From: CAVPTL01 sp963708725
GTDB lineage: Bacteria > Actinomycetota > Thermoleophilia > Gaiellales > JAICJC01
Direction: 5' to 3'
NCBI GenBank assembly: GCA_963708725.1
Contig: CAVPTL010000008.1
Coordinates: 496,001 to 560,000, forward strand
Length of the DNA: 64,000 nucleotides
Below are positions 53,963 through 62,450 of the stretch, piece by piece (position 1 is the first letter of the stretch; every line of letters begins with the position of its first letter). The notes beneath the pieces are model-generated. The model worked only from the letters and a program-made list of their open reading frames with translations. It ran no database searches and had not been told where the DNA came from. The position numbers and the translations under genes were made by a program.

Positions 53963-55456
53963 GTGAGCGCGGTCGCCGAGCGCGACCGCGCCGCGCGGCA
54001 CCTCCAGCTTCTGACCGAAACGATCGCGGCGGTCAACTCGACGCTGGACCTGGCCGGCGTGTTCACCCAGATCGCGTCCAAGGTTGCGCAGGCGATGAAC
54101 ACCGATGCCTGTTACGTGTACCTGTACGACGAGCCCAGCGGCATGCTGGAGCTGCGAGCCACCCACGGTGCCCGCTTCGACGACCCGGCCCACCGACCGC
54201 GGATGGCCCCGGGTGAGGGCATCACGGGTGTGGCGGCGGCATCGCTGCGTCCGGTGACGATCGCGCGGGCGGCGCATCTCGATCCACGGTTCCTGTCGTT
54301 TCCGAACCTGCCCGAAGACGAGTACGAGTCGATCCTGGCGGTGCCGGTACTGGCTCGCGACAAGCTTGCCGGCGCGCTGAATGTGCGTACCCGTGAGCCG
54401 CGGGTGTTCGGCGCCGACGAGATCGCGTTGCTGTCGGCGATTGCCGGCCAGGTCGGCCAGGCAATCGAGAACGCGAAGCTGTACGAGCGCTCCCAGCAGC
54501 GGGTGGTCGAGCTGGAGGCTCTGGCCGACATCGGTCGCACGATGTCGGGTTCGCTCTACCTGGATGAGGCGCTGGCCGGAATCGCCACCCGCGCGATGCG
54601 CGCGCTCGGCGCCGACGGCTGCGCGGTCGTGCTCGAAAGCGATGAGGGGATCTCGGTGGGCTTCCGCGAGGGCGTCACCCGATCGGACGCCGACCTGATC
54701 GCGATGGCGGGGGCCGCCGAGCCCGAGGGCGAGACGTTTCTCGTGCGCCGCTTGCAGTGGAAGCAGCGCGACAACGGGGCGCTGGTGGTGCTGTCGGAGA
54801 CTCCGCGCTCGTGGTCGCCCGAGGAACGCTCGTTGCTCACGACGATCGCCCACGCCGCAAGCGCCGCGGTCGCAAACGCCCAGGCGGCGCTGCGCGGCCT
54901 GCTGGCTCAGGAGATTCACCATCGGGTCAAGAACAACCTTCAGACGGTCGCCTCGCTGCTCCGTCTCCAGGCCGGCGCGACCGACGACGAGCACGCGTCC
55001 AAGGCGCTCGAGGAGAGTGTCAACCGCATTCTTTCGATCGCGGCGGTCCATGATCTTCTGACCGAGTCCCGAGCCGACGATGTCGACTGCGCGGGCCTGA
55101 TCGGCACGCTCGAGGCGATGCTGGGGCAGGGCCTTGGCGGCCGCAGCTTGGACTCTCAGCTCGACTCGGTGAAGCTTTCCGGGGCGCGCGCCACCGCGCT
55201 TGCCCTGGTGTTCTGTGAGCTCTTCCAAAATGCGGTCGAGCACGGTGGCGGCGCTATCCAGGTCGGGTTGAGGCGAACCGGCGAGACGATCGAGCTGACG
55301 GTCTCGGACGAGGGCAGCGGGCCGTCGTCCGACAGCCAGCCGGGGCTGGGGCTTCGGATCGCGCAGGCGCTTGTCACCGGCGAGCTCGGCGGGACGTTGG
55401 AGCTGGCCACCGCGGGGAGTGGGAAGGCGGTGGTGAGATTTCCGGCCGCGTCTTGA
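53963..55456 (+). CDS. GAF sensor histidine kinase, PdtaS-like
   Basis: This 497-residue soluble kinase has two GAF domains (about 20-170 and 185-305), a HisKA_2 dimerisation domain with the motif LAQEIHHRVKNNLQTVASLL (phospho-His at 319 or 320) and a C-terminal ATPase domain (CELFQNAVEHGGG N-box, DEGSG G-box, GLGLRIAQAL). This HisKA_2 class pairs with ANTAR regulators, as PdtaS does with PdtaR. It has no membrane segment, so it senses a cytosolic signal, plausibly nitrogen or redox state. The GTG at 53963 has AGGAG seven bases upstream. It follows glnA by 50 bases and overlaps the regulator gene. Confidence 0.9.
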   Translation: MSAVAERDRAARHLQLLTETIAAVNSTLDLAGVFTQIASKVAQAMNTDACYVYLYDEPSGMLELRATHGARFDDPAHRPRMAPGEGITGVAAASLRPVTIARAAHLDPRFLSFPNLPEDEYESILAVPVLARDKLAGALNVRTREPRVFGADEIALLSAIAGQVGQAIENAKLYERSQQRVVELEALADIGRTMSGSLYLDEALAGIATRAMRALGADGCAVVLESDEGISVGFREGVTRSDADLIAMAGAAEPEGETFLVRRLQWKQRDNGALVVLSETPRSWSPEERSLLTTIAHAASAAVANAQAALRGLLAQEIHHRVKNNLQTVASLLRLQAGATDDEHASKALEESVNRILSIAAVHDLLTESRADDVDCAGLIGTLEAMLGQGLGGRSLDSQLDSVKLSGARATALALVFCELFQNAVEHGGGAIQVGLRRTGETIELTVSDEGSGPSSDSQPGLGLRIAQALVTGELGGTLELATAGSGKAVVRFPAAS

Positions 55457-56007
55457 TCGCCGAGGACGAGACGATCATCCGGCTCGATCTGGCCGCGATG
55501 CTGCAACGCGCCGGCTTCGAGGTGGTGGCTGAGGCCAGCGACGGTCTCGAGGCGGTCGACCTGGCGGCGTCATCGGCGCCGGATATCGCGCTGCTCGACG
55601 TCAAGATGCCTGGTCTCGACGGCATCGACGTGGCCCGCAAGATCCTGGAGCAGCGTCCGATACCGGTGGTGATCGTGACCGCCTTTTCGGAGCGCGAGGT
55701 GGTGGAGCGCGCGATCGAGGCCGGGGTGTTCGGGTACCTGGTCAAGCCATTTCGCGAGGGTGATCTGTTACCGGCGATCGAGACCGCCCGGGCTCGTCAC
55801 GCCGAGCTCGAGGAGCTGCGGGCCGAGTCGGACGACCTTCGCGACGCTCTGGCTGCGCGCAAGGCGATCGAGCGGGCCAAGGGACTGCTGATGGCTCGCG
55901 ATGACCTCACCGAGTCAGAAGCATTTGGCCGCATGCGTCGCGCATCTCAGCAAACCGGCCGCTCGATGCGCGAGATCGCCGAGGCCATCGTCGCAACCCT
56001 TGAATAA
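55453..56007 (+). CDS. Response regulator with ANTAR RNA-binding domain
   Basis: This 184-residue protein starts at a TTG that overlaps the kinase stop (TTGA). The receiver domain (1-115) has acidic Glu4 and Asp5, phospho-acceptor Asp49 in LLDVKMPG, Thr in VIVTAFSE and Lys in LVKPFREGDL. The ANTAR domain (about 122-182) shows ALAARKAIERAKGLLMARDDL and EAFGRMRRASQQTGRSMREIA. ANTAR domains bind tandem hexaloop hairpins in nascent RNA and prevent termination. It is the obvious partner of the kinase and the candidate regulator of the glnA leader. Its stop codon TAA lies inside palindromic repeat copy 5. Confidence 0.93.
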   Translation: MIAEDETIIRLDLAAMLQRAGFEVVAEASDGLEAVDLAASSAPDIALLDVKMPGLDGIDVARKILEQRPIPVVIVTAFSEREVVERAIEAGVFGYLVKPFREGDLLPAIETARARHAELEELRAESDDLRDALAARKAIERAKGLLMARDDLTESEAFGRMRRASQQTGRSMREIAEAIVATLE

Positions 56008-56030
56008 CGGTGCCAGGCACCGTTATTCAC
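56000..56030. repeat. Palindromic repeat, copy 5 (C type)
   Basis: A 31-bp palindrome centred on an A at 56015, perfect over the inner 29 bases. It supplies the GAATAA stop region to both convergent genes: the ANTAR regulator ends at 56007 on the plus strand and the exported protein ends at 56023 on the minus strand. It can act as a bidirectional hairpin at their shared 3' ends. Confidence 0.9.
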
Positions 56031-56604
56031 TCCCGATCCCGACTGGCGTCGGTCCCTCGGGACAGGGGGCTGGGTCCGGGCGGCAGATAACCACGGCGTA
56101 GGGTTCGGTCAGGCTGTAGTGGTTGCCGAACCGGTCGTGGTAGCGCACGGTGAAGCCGCGTGCGGTGGCCGCAGTGCCGCGAGTCGACTTCAGTCCGATG
56201 AGCAGCTGGGCGCCGGCGAGTGGTTCAGATTTCGGCCGGATCACGAAGCCTTGGAGTGGCTTGATGCCTGGGAGTTCAGGGATGTCGCCCGCAGCTGGCG
56301 GATAGTCGTCGGAGCCCGCGAGGTGGTCGTGGGCTCCGTCAGCTGGTCGGGCGAGCCCACCCACCACTCGGAATCCTGGCGTCGCGTCGATCGGCGTCAC
56401 GGAGTCGAGTGTGATCGACTCGTTGCTGCCGTTCATCAGGAGAATCCCCCCGAACGTGAACGAGCGTCCAACCTTGACTCCAAACGACGCGCCAAGTGCG
56501 CTATCCGGCCGTTGGAGGAGTCCGGGAGATTGACCCGCGCATGCAGAGATCACACCTGCGGCCGCTGGGATTGCCAAAACGATGAGGATCCGCCTCCAAC
56601 TCAT
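56023..56604 (-). CDS. Exported lipoprotein, paralogue of 7341-7937
   Basis: This 193-residue protein has a lipoprotein signal (ILIVLAIPAAAGVISACAG, Cys near 23) and one beta-rich domain related to the protein at 7341-7937: SFTFGGILLMN, SITLDSVTPIDATPGFRVVGGL, GFVIRPKSEPL and GFTVRYHDRFGNHYSL. Two Cys near the C-terminus (VICRPDPAPC) match a Cys pair in the paralogue. The ATG at 56604 lies 14 bases after the stop of the upstream exported protein, so both are cotranscribed. The function is unknown. The stop codon is inside palindromic copy 5. Confidence 0.75.
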   Translation of the reverse strand: MSWRRILIVLAIPAAAGVISACAGQSPGLLQRPDSALGASFGVKVGRSFTFGGILLMNGSNESITLDSVTPIDATPGFRVVGGLARPADGAHDHLAGSDDYPPAAGDIPELPGIKPLQGFVIRPKSEPLAGAQLLIGLKSTRGTAATARGFTVRYHDRFGNHYSLTEPYAVVICRPDPAPCPEGPTPVGIGSE

Positions 56605-56617
56605 CTGTGGAGCGCGC

Positions 56618-57787
56618 TCAGGCACCGGCGAACACACGACTTGCGGTGTCGATCGGGGCGTCATTCCCACAGAGAGTTCGATCGCCGTTCGGTGAAAATG
56701 TCCAGATGCTCTGCACGTTTGTCGAGTAGCCACTCTGGGCTTCGACCGAGATGGGGCCGAGGTCGACGGCAGAGCTGAACCATGTGGCCTTGTTCTTCCA
56801 CCGTCGCCAACCCGTTTGCGTGGGCCTAAAGGTGTACGCGTTGGCGCTGTGAGAGCACGCTCCGTCCTCGTCGGAGTTGGTCACTGGCCCGAGATAGACA
56901 TCCTTTCCGTCCCATTGGGAAACCACGGTTTTGAGCTGTCGCGTGCAGGTGTTCTGATATCGCCGAACGTCGAAGCCGGCAAGCACGCGCCGGCCGTCGG
57001 CATGGCGCCCTGTGATTCCGGTAAGTCCGGCCGAACCCCAGGAGCTCGAGTTGTCGATATGAATCGCTCCGCCTACGTGCCATGCTCCGTCCGAACCGGT
57101 AACCCCGATCTGAACGTTGGTGTCGGCTTCCGTCCCGTACATGAAGGTGTCGCTCTGGCCCGTCCACGAGTGCACCTCTCCCACAACGACAGGTTTAATA
57201 CCGAGATCGGCGACCTGTGCCCACGAGCAGGGTGGCGACACCGCAGGACTGAACGAGCTGCTCGTACCCAGCGATGGGCGTGGCTTTAGTCGCATCACTC
57301 CCGGAGCGTTCAGAGCGAGGCGCACGATCTTCCGGGTCACGACACCCGAGGAGCTCCGCCATGACCCGGGTCGGGTTTTGGTCGCTTTCCGGAACTGCGC
57401 TGGGAATGACCACGAGGAGGTGAGGCCGATCGATTGATCGGTAGTGTCGAGTTCGAAGTTGGCGAAACCGCCGTTGTTGGCCGCGGCCGCGGCAATCGCC
57501 GGTGTGGCTGCTGAGGCGAGGTCGTACGTACCGTCCGCCCCCGTGGTCGCCGACGCTACGCGCACCGGGGTCACCGTCCCGTTGGCAGCGGTCTCGTCTG
57601 GCCAAAGGCTCACGGTGACGACCGCTCCTGAAACTGGGGCACCCTTGGCGTCGATTACTGTCCCCGAAACCAGGCGATTCCCGTCCGCATGGTGCGCGTG
57701 GGATTGTGGCTTCGTCGCCGCGATCGCTGCCGCCACGAACAGGGCGACCCCACCTGCGATACATGCTGTTTTCCACCGTCGATACAC
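56618..57787 (-). CDS. Exported protein with carboxypeptidase-regulatory-like domain
   Basis: This 389-residue protein starts at a GTG with GAGGGAG about nine bases upstream. A signal peptide (ACIAGGVALFVAAAIAAT) is followed by a transthyretin-like beta sandwich (SGTVIDAKGAPVSGAVVTVSLW ... TGADGTYDL, about 40-100). The C-terminal 230 residues contain several Trp and Cys (VGEVHSWTGQSDTFMYG, WHVGGAIHIDNSSSWG, NTCTRQLKTVV), suggesting a carbohydrate- or surface-binding domain. I cannot name the C-terminal family. Confidence 0.7.
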   Translation of the reverse strand: MYRRWKTACIAGGVALFVAAAIAATKPQSHAHHADGNRLVSGTVIDAKGAPVSGAVVTVSLWPDETAANGTVTPVRVASATTGADGTYDLASAATPAIAAAAANNGGFANFELDTTDQSIGLTSSWSFPAQFRKATKTRPGSWRSSSGVVTRKIVRLALNAPGVMRLKPRPSLGTSSSFSPAVSPPCSWAQVADLGIKPVVVGEVHSWTGQSDTFMYGTEADTNVQIGVTGSDGAWHVGGAIHIDNSSSWGSAGLTGITGRHADGRRVLAGFDVRRYQNTCTRQLKTVVSQWDGKDVYLGPVTNSDEDGACSHSANAYTFRPTQTGWRRWKNKATWFSSAVDLGPISVEAQSGYSTNVQSIWTFSPNGDRTLCGNDAPIDTASRVFAGA

Positions 57788-57894
57788 GATAAAGCTCCCT
57801 CAAAGAGATTTATCGGCAAACGTACCAGCGTGTATCCGTCGATCAGCTGGGTGTATCGGGGTTGTTACAGTTTTGTCACCATCCCGAGGTACAG

Positions 57895-59778
57895 CTACAC
57901 CTGGGACGCGTACTTCTCCCACTCGCGGTACTTGTACGCGATCTCCTGCTGAAGCTCCTGGTGGCGTCGGCCGTCGACGGCGAGCGTGGTCGGGTCCTCG
58001 TAGGCGTCGGGCTCCGATAGCCGCGTCTCGATGGCTCCCAGCTCCTCCTCCATCGCTGCGATCTCGCGCTCCAGCCGTGACGTCTCGCGCTTGGCGCGTT
58101 GCGACGGTCGCTTCTCGTTGCGCGGCTTGGCGGCCGCAGTCGCCTTCTCCTTGCGGGCAGGCGCAGGCGTCGGCTTGCGTGGCGCAGGAGCGGGGGCGGT
58201 CTCGTGCGCACTCGCGTATGCGCCGAACGCTCCTTCACGGGCGATCAGCCGTCCGTCCTCGATCGCCAGCGTGCGGGTGGCGATGGCCTCGATCAACGCG
58301 CGGTCGTGTGAAACCAGGAGCAACGTACCTGGAAAGGCTTCGAGTGCGTCCTCGAGCGCCTCGCGGCTCTCGATATCGAGATGGTTGGTGGGCTCGTCAA
58401 GAACCAGCAGGTTGGCGCCGGAGATCACGGTACGAGCGAGGGCCAGCCTTCGCCGCTCGCCTCCCGAAAGGGCAGACACCGGCTTCTCGACATCCTCACC
58501 TGAGAACAAGAACATTCCCAGCAGATCACGGGCTCGCGGCCCGCTCAGGCCCTCAGCCGTGATCACATCGATCATGCGGTAGGCGTCAGGTAGCTCGAGC
58601 GACTGCTGCGAGTAGTAGGCGACCTCGACGTTGTGGCCGATCTTGACGCGTCCGTGCTCGGGTGCGCGGTTTCCCAGAATCGTCTCGAGCAGGGTCGTCT
58701 TGCCTGCGCCGTTGGGGCCGATCAGGGCAACCCGCTGGCCCCGCTCGATCGCAAACGACGCTCCCTTTACGAGTGTCCGGCCGGCGACCCCAATGGTCAG
58801 CCCTTCGACGTCGAGCACAACCCGGCCGCTGCGGGCGGGAGCTGGGAACTCGAACCGCAGCGACTTTTGGCCGCTGACCTTCTCGACCCGCTCGATCCGA
58901 GCCATCGCCTTCAGCTTGGACTGCGCCTGCCGGGATTTGGTGCCGTAGCGGAACCGGTCCACGAACCTCTGGAGATGGGCGAGCTCGGCCTGCTGGCGGT
59001 CGTACGCGCCTGCCTGCGAGGCCAGCCGCTCGGCCTCAACCCGGCGAAAATGGGAGTAGGTGCCCTTCTCGAACCGCCCCTGGCCGCGCTCGATCAGAAG
59101 CACGCCGTTTGCGACCGACTCGAGGAACCAGCGGTCGTGGGAGACGAACAGCACGGCGGCGTCGAGGCTATCGATGTGCTCCTCGAGCCACTCGATCGCG
59201 TCGGTGTCGAGGTGATTGGTGGGCTCGTCGAGCAGCAGCACGTCGGGTTCCGCGGCCAGCGCCCGCGTCAGCGACGCACGGGTCAGCTCACCACCCGAGA
59301 AGCTCCGCAGCGGTCGCTCCAGATCCTCGGGAGAGAATCCCAGCCCGCGGGCGACGCTCTCGAGGCGCGAACGCCAGCCATATCCCCCCGCGCGCTCGAA
59401 CTCACGTTGTGCTGCGTCGTAGCGGCGCATCACCGCGGGCTCGGTGTCGCCCTCGGCCATGCGCTGCTCGAGGTCGCGCAGCTCGCCCTCGAGTCGCTCG
59501 GCGGCGGCCGCCCCACCGCCGACGTACTCGCCGAGCGTGGTCTCCGACGCCAGCGGTGGGCGCTGGTCGTGGAGGGCAATGCGGGTGCCGGTGGTGACCG
59601 AGATCTCTCCACGCTCCGGCGTCAGCTCGCCGGCCACCATCCGCAGCAGCGTCGTCTTTCCCGCGCCGTTTCGGCCCACCAGGGCGATCCGGTCGCGCGG
59701 TCGCACGATCGCCGACACATCGTCGAGCACTTGATCGGCGCCGAACGACAACGCTACGGAGGTGATGTGCACGGTCAT
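57895..59778 (-). CDS. ABC-F family ATPase
   Basis: This 627-residue soluble protein has two ABC domains: GRNGAGKTTLL / FSGGELTRASL / LLLDEPTNHLD in the first and GPNGAGKTTLLE / LSGGERRRLAL / LVLDEPTNHLD in the second. They are joined by a long helical linker (about 235-310). The C-terminus is a Lys/Ala/Pro-rich stretch followed by a coiled coil (about 555-625, TSRLEREIAAMEEELGAIETRL), as in Uup-like proteins. ABC-F proteins act on the ribosome, in quality control or antibiotic protection; which applies here is not clear. The ATG at 59778 gives the usual N-terminus. It is divergent from lutA with only 20 bases between start codons. Confidence 0.92.
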   Translation of the reverse strand: MTVHITSVALSFGADQVLDDVSAIVRPRDRIALVGRNGAGKTTLLRMVAGELTPERGEISVTTGTRIALHDQRPPLASETTLGEYVGGGAAAAERLEGELRDLEQRMAEGDTEPAVMRRYDAAQREFERAGGYGWRSRLESVARGLGFSPEDLERPLRSFSGGELTRASLTRALAAEPDVLLLDEPTNHLDTDAIEWLEEHIDSLDAAVLFVSHDRWFLESVANGVLLIERGQGRFEKGTYSHFRRVEAERLASQAGAYDRQQAELAHLQRFVDRFRYGTKSRQAQSKLKAMARIERVEKVSGQKSLRFEFPAPARSGRVVLDVEGLTIGVAGRTLVKGASFAIERGQRVALIGPNGAGKTTLLETILGNRAPEHGRVKIGHNVEVAYYSQQSLELPDAYRMIDVITAEGLSGPRARDLLGMFLFSGEDVEKPVSALSGGERRRLALARTVISGANLLVLDEPTNHLDIESREALEDALEAFPGTLLLVSHDRALIEAIATRTLAIEDGRLIAREGAFGAYASAHETAPAPAPRKPTPAPARKEKATAAAKPRNEKRPSQRAKRETSRLEREIAAMEEELGAIETRLSEPDAYEDPTTLAVDGRRHQELQQEIAYKYREWEKYASQV

Positions 59779-59798
59779 GTCCGTATGATGACGGCTCG

Positions 59799-60506
59799 AT
59801 GGTCGTGTTGTTCCCCACCTGCCTGGGCGACGCCGTCTCGCCTGCAACGGTGCGTGACGCGACGGCGGTGCTGCGGGCTGCGGGAATCGAGCCGGGCCGC
59901 CCGAACGGCGCGGCCTGCTGCGGACAGCCGGCCTGGAACAGTGGATTTACCAAAGACGCCCGGCGAGTGGCGCGAGCGACGCTGAAAGCCCTGGAGCATG
60001 CCGAGGCGGTGGTGGTGCCGGCCGGCTCCTGCGCGGCGATGATGCGCCTGCACTGGCCGGTGCTGTTCGAGGGCGCCGAGCGCCAACGGGCCAAAGCGGT
60101 GGCGGGCCGCGTGTATGAGCTGTCGCAGTACCTCGTTGACGTGTTGGGGGTGACGTCAATCGGAGCTCCCAGCGAGCAGACGGTCGCATACCACGACTCG
60201 TGCCACATGCTTCGCGAGCTGCGCATCCACGATCAGCCGCGCACGTTGCTTCGGTCGGTCGCCAATCTGGTTGAGCTTCCGCGCTCCGACCGCTGCTGTG
60301 GGTTCGGCGGGACGTTCAGCGTTCGCTATCCCGAGGTATCGACGGCAATGGCCGACGACAAGCTGGCTGCGGCTTCGACCGCCGGCATCGACCTGATCGC
60401 AACCGCCGATCCCGGGTGTGCCCTACAGATCGGCGGACGGGCGTCGCGCACCCGCGCGCCCGTGCAGGTCGAGCATCTGGCCTCGGTGCTGGCGAGGGCG
60501 TTGTGA
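59799..60506 (+). CDS. lutA: Lactate utilisation protein A (CCG-domain Fe-S protein)
   Basis: This 235-residue subunit of the LutABC L-lactate dehydrogenase complex has two cysteine-rich CCG domains, seen as CCGQPAWNSGF (about residue 42) and DRCCGFGGTFSVRYPE (about 165), with further Cys in AGSCAAMM and YHDSCHMLRELRI. They bind Fe-S or heterodisulfide-reductase-like clusters. A TATGAT box lies nine bases before the ATG. It overlaps lutB by GTGA. Confidence 0.92.
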   Translation: MVVLFPTCLGDAVSPATVRDATAVLRAAGIEPGRPNGAACCGQPAWNSGFTKDARRVARATLKALEHAEAVVVPAGSCAAMMRLHWPVLFEGAERQRAKAVAGRVYELSQYLVDVLGVTSIGAPSEQTVAYHDSCHMLRELRIHDQPRTLLRSVANLVELPRSDRCCGFGGTFSVRYPEVSTAMADDKLAAASTAGIDLIATADPGCALQIGGRASRTRAPVQVEHLASVLARAL

Positions 60507-61822
60507 CCAGCTTCACCGAGCGCGCGCACGACCGGCTCGGCGACCACGACCGGCGGGCGGCCCTTGCCGTGATGACCGATCGCCAGTCGGACTCCCGGGT
60601 CGAGGCAACCGCCGAGATCGCCGACTTCGAAGCGCTGCGCGAGCGTGGTGCGGCGATTCGAACCGATGCGATTGAGCACCTCCCCCGGTACCTGGACGAG
60701 CTGGTCGCAAATGTCGAGCGAAACGGGGTGATCGTGCATCGCGCGGCGACCGCGGCCGAGGCGGTGTCGATTGTCAGTGAAATCACCGCTCAGCATGGCG
60801 GCGGACCGGTCGTCAAGGGAAAGTCGATGCTGTCCGAAGAGATCGGCCTGAACGAGCGGCTCGAGGCCGATGGCGTGGAGGTGTTCGAGACCGACCTGGG
60901 GGAGTTCATCCTGCAGCTCGCCGGCGAGGCCCCTGAGCACATCCTCGCACCCGCGATCCATTGGAGTCGAGAGCGGGTGCGAAAGCTGTTCGAGCCGCTC
61001 GCCGGGCGAACTCTGGGTGACGACCCCGAGGAGCTCGTCGGGTTCGCCCGCGGCCACCTGCGTGCCCGGTTCGAATCGGCCCGCGTCGGCATCACCGGCG
61101 TGAACTTCGGTGTGGCCGAGACCGGCACGGTCGTGGTTGTCTCCAATGAAGGCAACGGGCGGCTGTCGGCGGCGATGCCACCGGTGCACATCGCGCTGAT
61201 GGGAATTGAGCGGGTGGTGCCGAGGTTCGCCGACCTCGGCGTGCTTCTGCCACTGCTGGTGCGCTCGGCGACCGGGCAGCGGATGAGCTCCTACGTCTCG
61301 ATGATCCAGGGCCCCCGCCGCGACGACGAGATCGACGGGCCCGAGGAGATGCACCTGGTACTCGTGGACAACGGCCGTTCGGGGGTACGCGATTCGCGAT
61401 ACGCGAGCGTCCTTCGCTGCATCCGTTGCGGTGCGTGTCAAAACGTGTGTCCGGTGTATCGCCAGGTTGGTGGCAGCGCCTACGGGTGGGTGTACGGCGG
61501 TCCGATCGGCGCGGTCCTGACTCCGCTCTTTCGCGGGCAGCGTGAAGCCGGCGAGCTGAGCCAGGCCTCGTCGCTGTGTGCTGCCTGCGACGACGTCTGT
61601 CCCGTCAAGATCCCTCTGCACGACCTGCTGCTCGACCTTCGCCGCGATCGCGCGGCCGAGGTTGCCGGGCCGCTGGAGCGCCTCAGCTTCCGGCTGTGGA
61701 GCGAGGTCTGGAGCCGGCCGTGGGCCTACCGTGCGTCGATCCGGCTGGCGCCACTGGCTGCGCGGTTGCCGGGTCCGGGGCGCCGGTTCACTCGCACCCG
61801 AGATCTGAAGGTGCGGAGATGA
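60503..61822 (+). CDS. lutB: Lactate utilisation protein B (Fe-S electron-transfer protein)
   Basis: This 439-residue protein has an N-terminal LUD domain (about 60-290; VVKGKSMLSEEIGLNERLE and VGITGVNFGVAETGTVV). Two [4Fe-4S] motifs follow, CIRCGACQNVCPVY and CAACDDVCPVKI (about 300-375), and a helical C-terminus. It passes electrons from lactate oxidation in the LutABC complex. The start is GTG, overlapping the lutA stop; its own stop overlaps the lutC ATG (ATGA). Confidence 0.93.
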   Translation: MTSFTERAHDRLGDHDRRAALAVMTDRQSDSRVEATAEIADFEALRERGAAIRTDAIEHLPRYLDELVANVERNGVIVHRAATAAEAVSIVSEITAQHGGGPVVKGKSMLSEEIGLNERLEADGVEVFETDLGEFILQLAGEAPEHILAPAIHWSRERVRKLFEPLAGRTLGDDPEELVGFARGHLRARFESARVGITGVNFGVAETGTVVVVSNEGNGRLSAAMPPVHIALMGIERVVPRFADLGVLLPLLVRSATGQRMSSYVSMIQGPRRDDEIDGPEEMHLVLVDNGRSGVRDSRYASVLRCIRCGACQNVCPVYRQVGGSAYGWVYGGPIGAVLTPLFRGQREAGELSQASSLCAACDDVCPVKIPLHDLLLDLRRDRAAEVAGPLERLSFRLWSEVWSRPWAYRASIRLAPLAARLPGPGRRFTRTRDLKVRR

Positions 61823-62229
61823 TCGAGCGCTTCCGCGAGCGCCTGGAGGCCGCCGGCGGCGTGTTCTACCGAGGCCGCGAGGCCGCCACCGACCTCGCCG
61901 GAGAGGGCGTGTCGCTGACCGGCACCCTGGTTGCAATCGCTGACACCGGCACCGTTGTCACCAGCTCTCGGCTGACCGGCGGGCGGCTGCCGGGCCTTGC
62001 CGATCCGGTGCATGTGGCCGTGGTCGAGGCAGCTGACGTGGTGGCGAATCTTCCGGAGGCGTTGGAGCGGATCGCGCCCGAGCTCGCGCGCGCGTCAGTT
62101 GTGACGCTGATTACCGGACCCAGCCGCAGTGCGGACATCGAAGGGATTCTGATTCGCGGTGCCCACGGGCCCCGTGAGCTGCACGTCGTCTGGGTCGACG
62201 GACCGCCCGGGGCGCCCCCGGCCGCCTGA
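61819..62229 (+). CDS. lutC: Lactate utilisation protein C, short form
   Basis: This 136-residue LUD-domain protein has TGTLVAIADTGTVVTSS and the family C-terminal motif ITGPSRSADIEGILIRGAHGPREL. The usual LutC is about 220-240 residues; the N-terminal part is missing here, but the start is fixed by the ATGA overlap with lutB, so the short form is native rather than truncated by an obvious frameshift. It completes the lutABC operon for growth on L-lactate. Confidence 0.88.
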   Translation: MIERFRERLEAAGGVFYRGREAATDLAGEGVSLTGTLVAIADTGTVVTSSRLTGGRLPGLADPVHVAVVEAADVVANLPEALERIAPELARASVVTLITGPSRSADIEGILIRGAHGPRELHVVWVDGPPGAPPAA

Positions 62230-62373
62230 ATGGGCGCGCTGCCAGTCGGCCAATTGCTCGTCTGTGAGGTCGCTCGGGGGCAACCGGCGGGCATATATGC
62301 CAAAACGCACAAGGAAGCCCAGCCCGATCACCGCGGGGATGATGTGCGGAATGTGTTGAAGCACAAGGTCCAT
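62095..62373 (-). CDS. Possible small membrane protein antisense to lutC
   Basis: This 92-codon reading frame has GAGGGTGG just upstream of its ATG, an N-terminal membrane helix (IIPAVIGLGFLVRFGIYARRL) and an acidic SDLTDEQLADWQRAH segment that looks like true protein. Its 3' half runs 135 bases into lutC on the opposite strand, and the C-terminal residues there look like a shadow of lutC. The gene may be real with an unusually long antisense overlap. Confidence 0.45.
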   Translation of the reverse strand: MDLVLQHIPHIIPAVIGLGFLVRFGIYARRLPPSDLTDEQLADWQRAHSGGRGRPGRSVDPDDVQLTGPVGTANQNPFDVRTAAGSGNQRHN

Positions 62374-62415
62374 CCACCCTCACTGTAGACCCTGGACCTC
62401 AGTAATGGGTTGGTT

Positions 62416-62444
62416 TTGCCCCCGTCACGCCGGTCCCCTAAGAT
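62416..62444 (+). promoter_or_regulatory. Promoter of the cytochrome oxidase operon, leaderless
   Basis: TTGCCC (62416-62421) and TAAGAT (62439-62444) are 17 bases apart. The GTG start of ctaC follows the -10 box by six bases, so transcription should begin at the start codon and the mRNA lacks a ribosome site. Confidence 0.6.
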
Positions 62445-62450
62445 TGCCGG

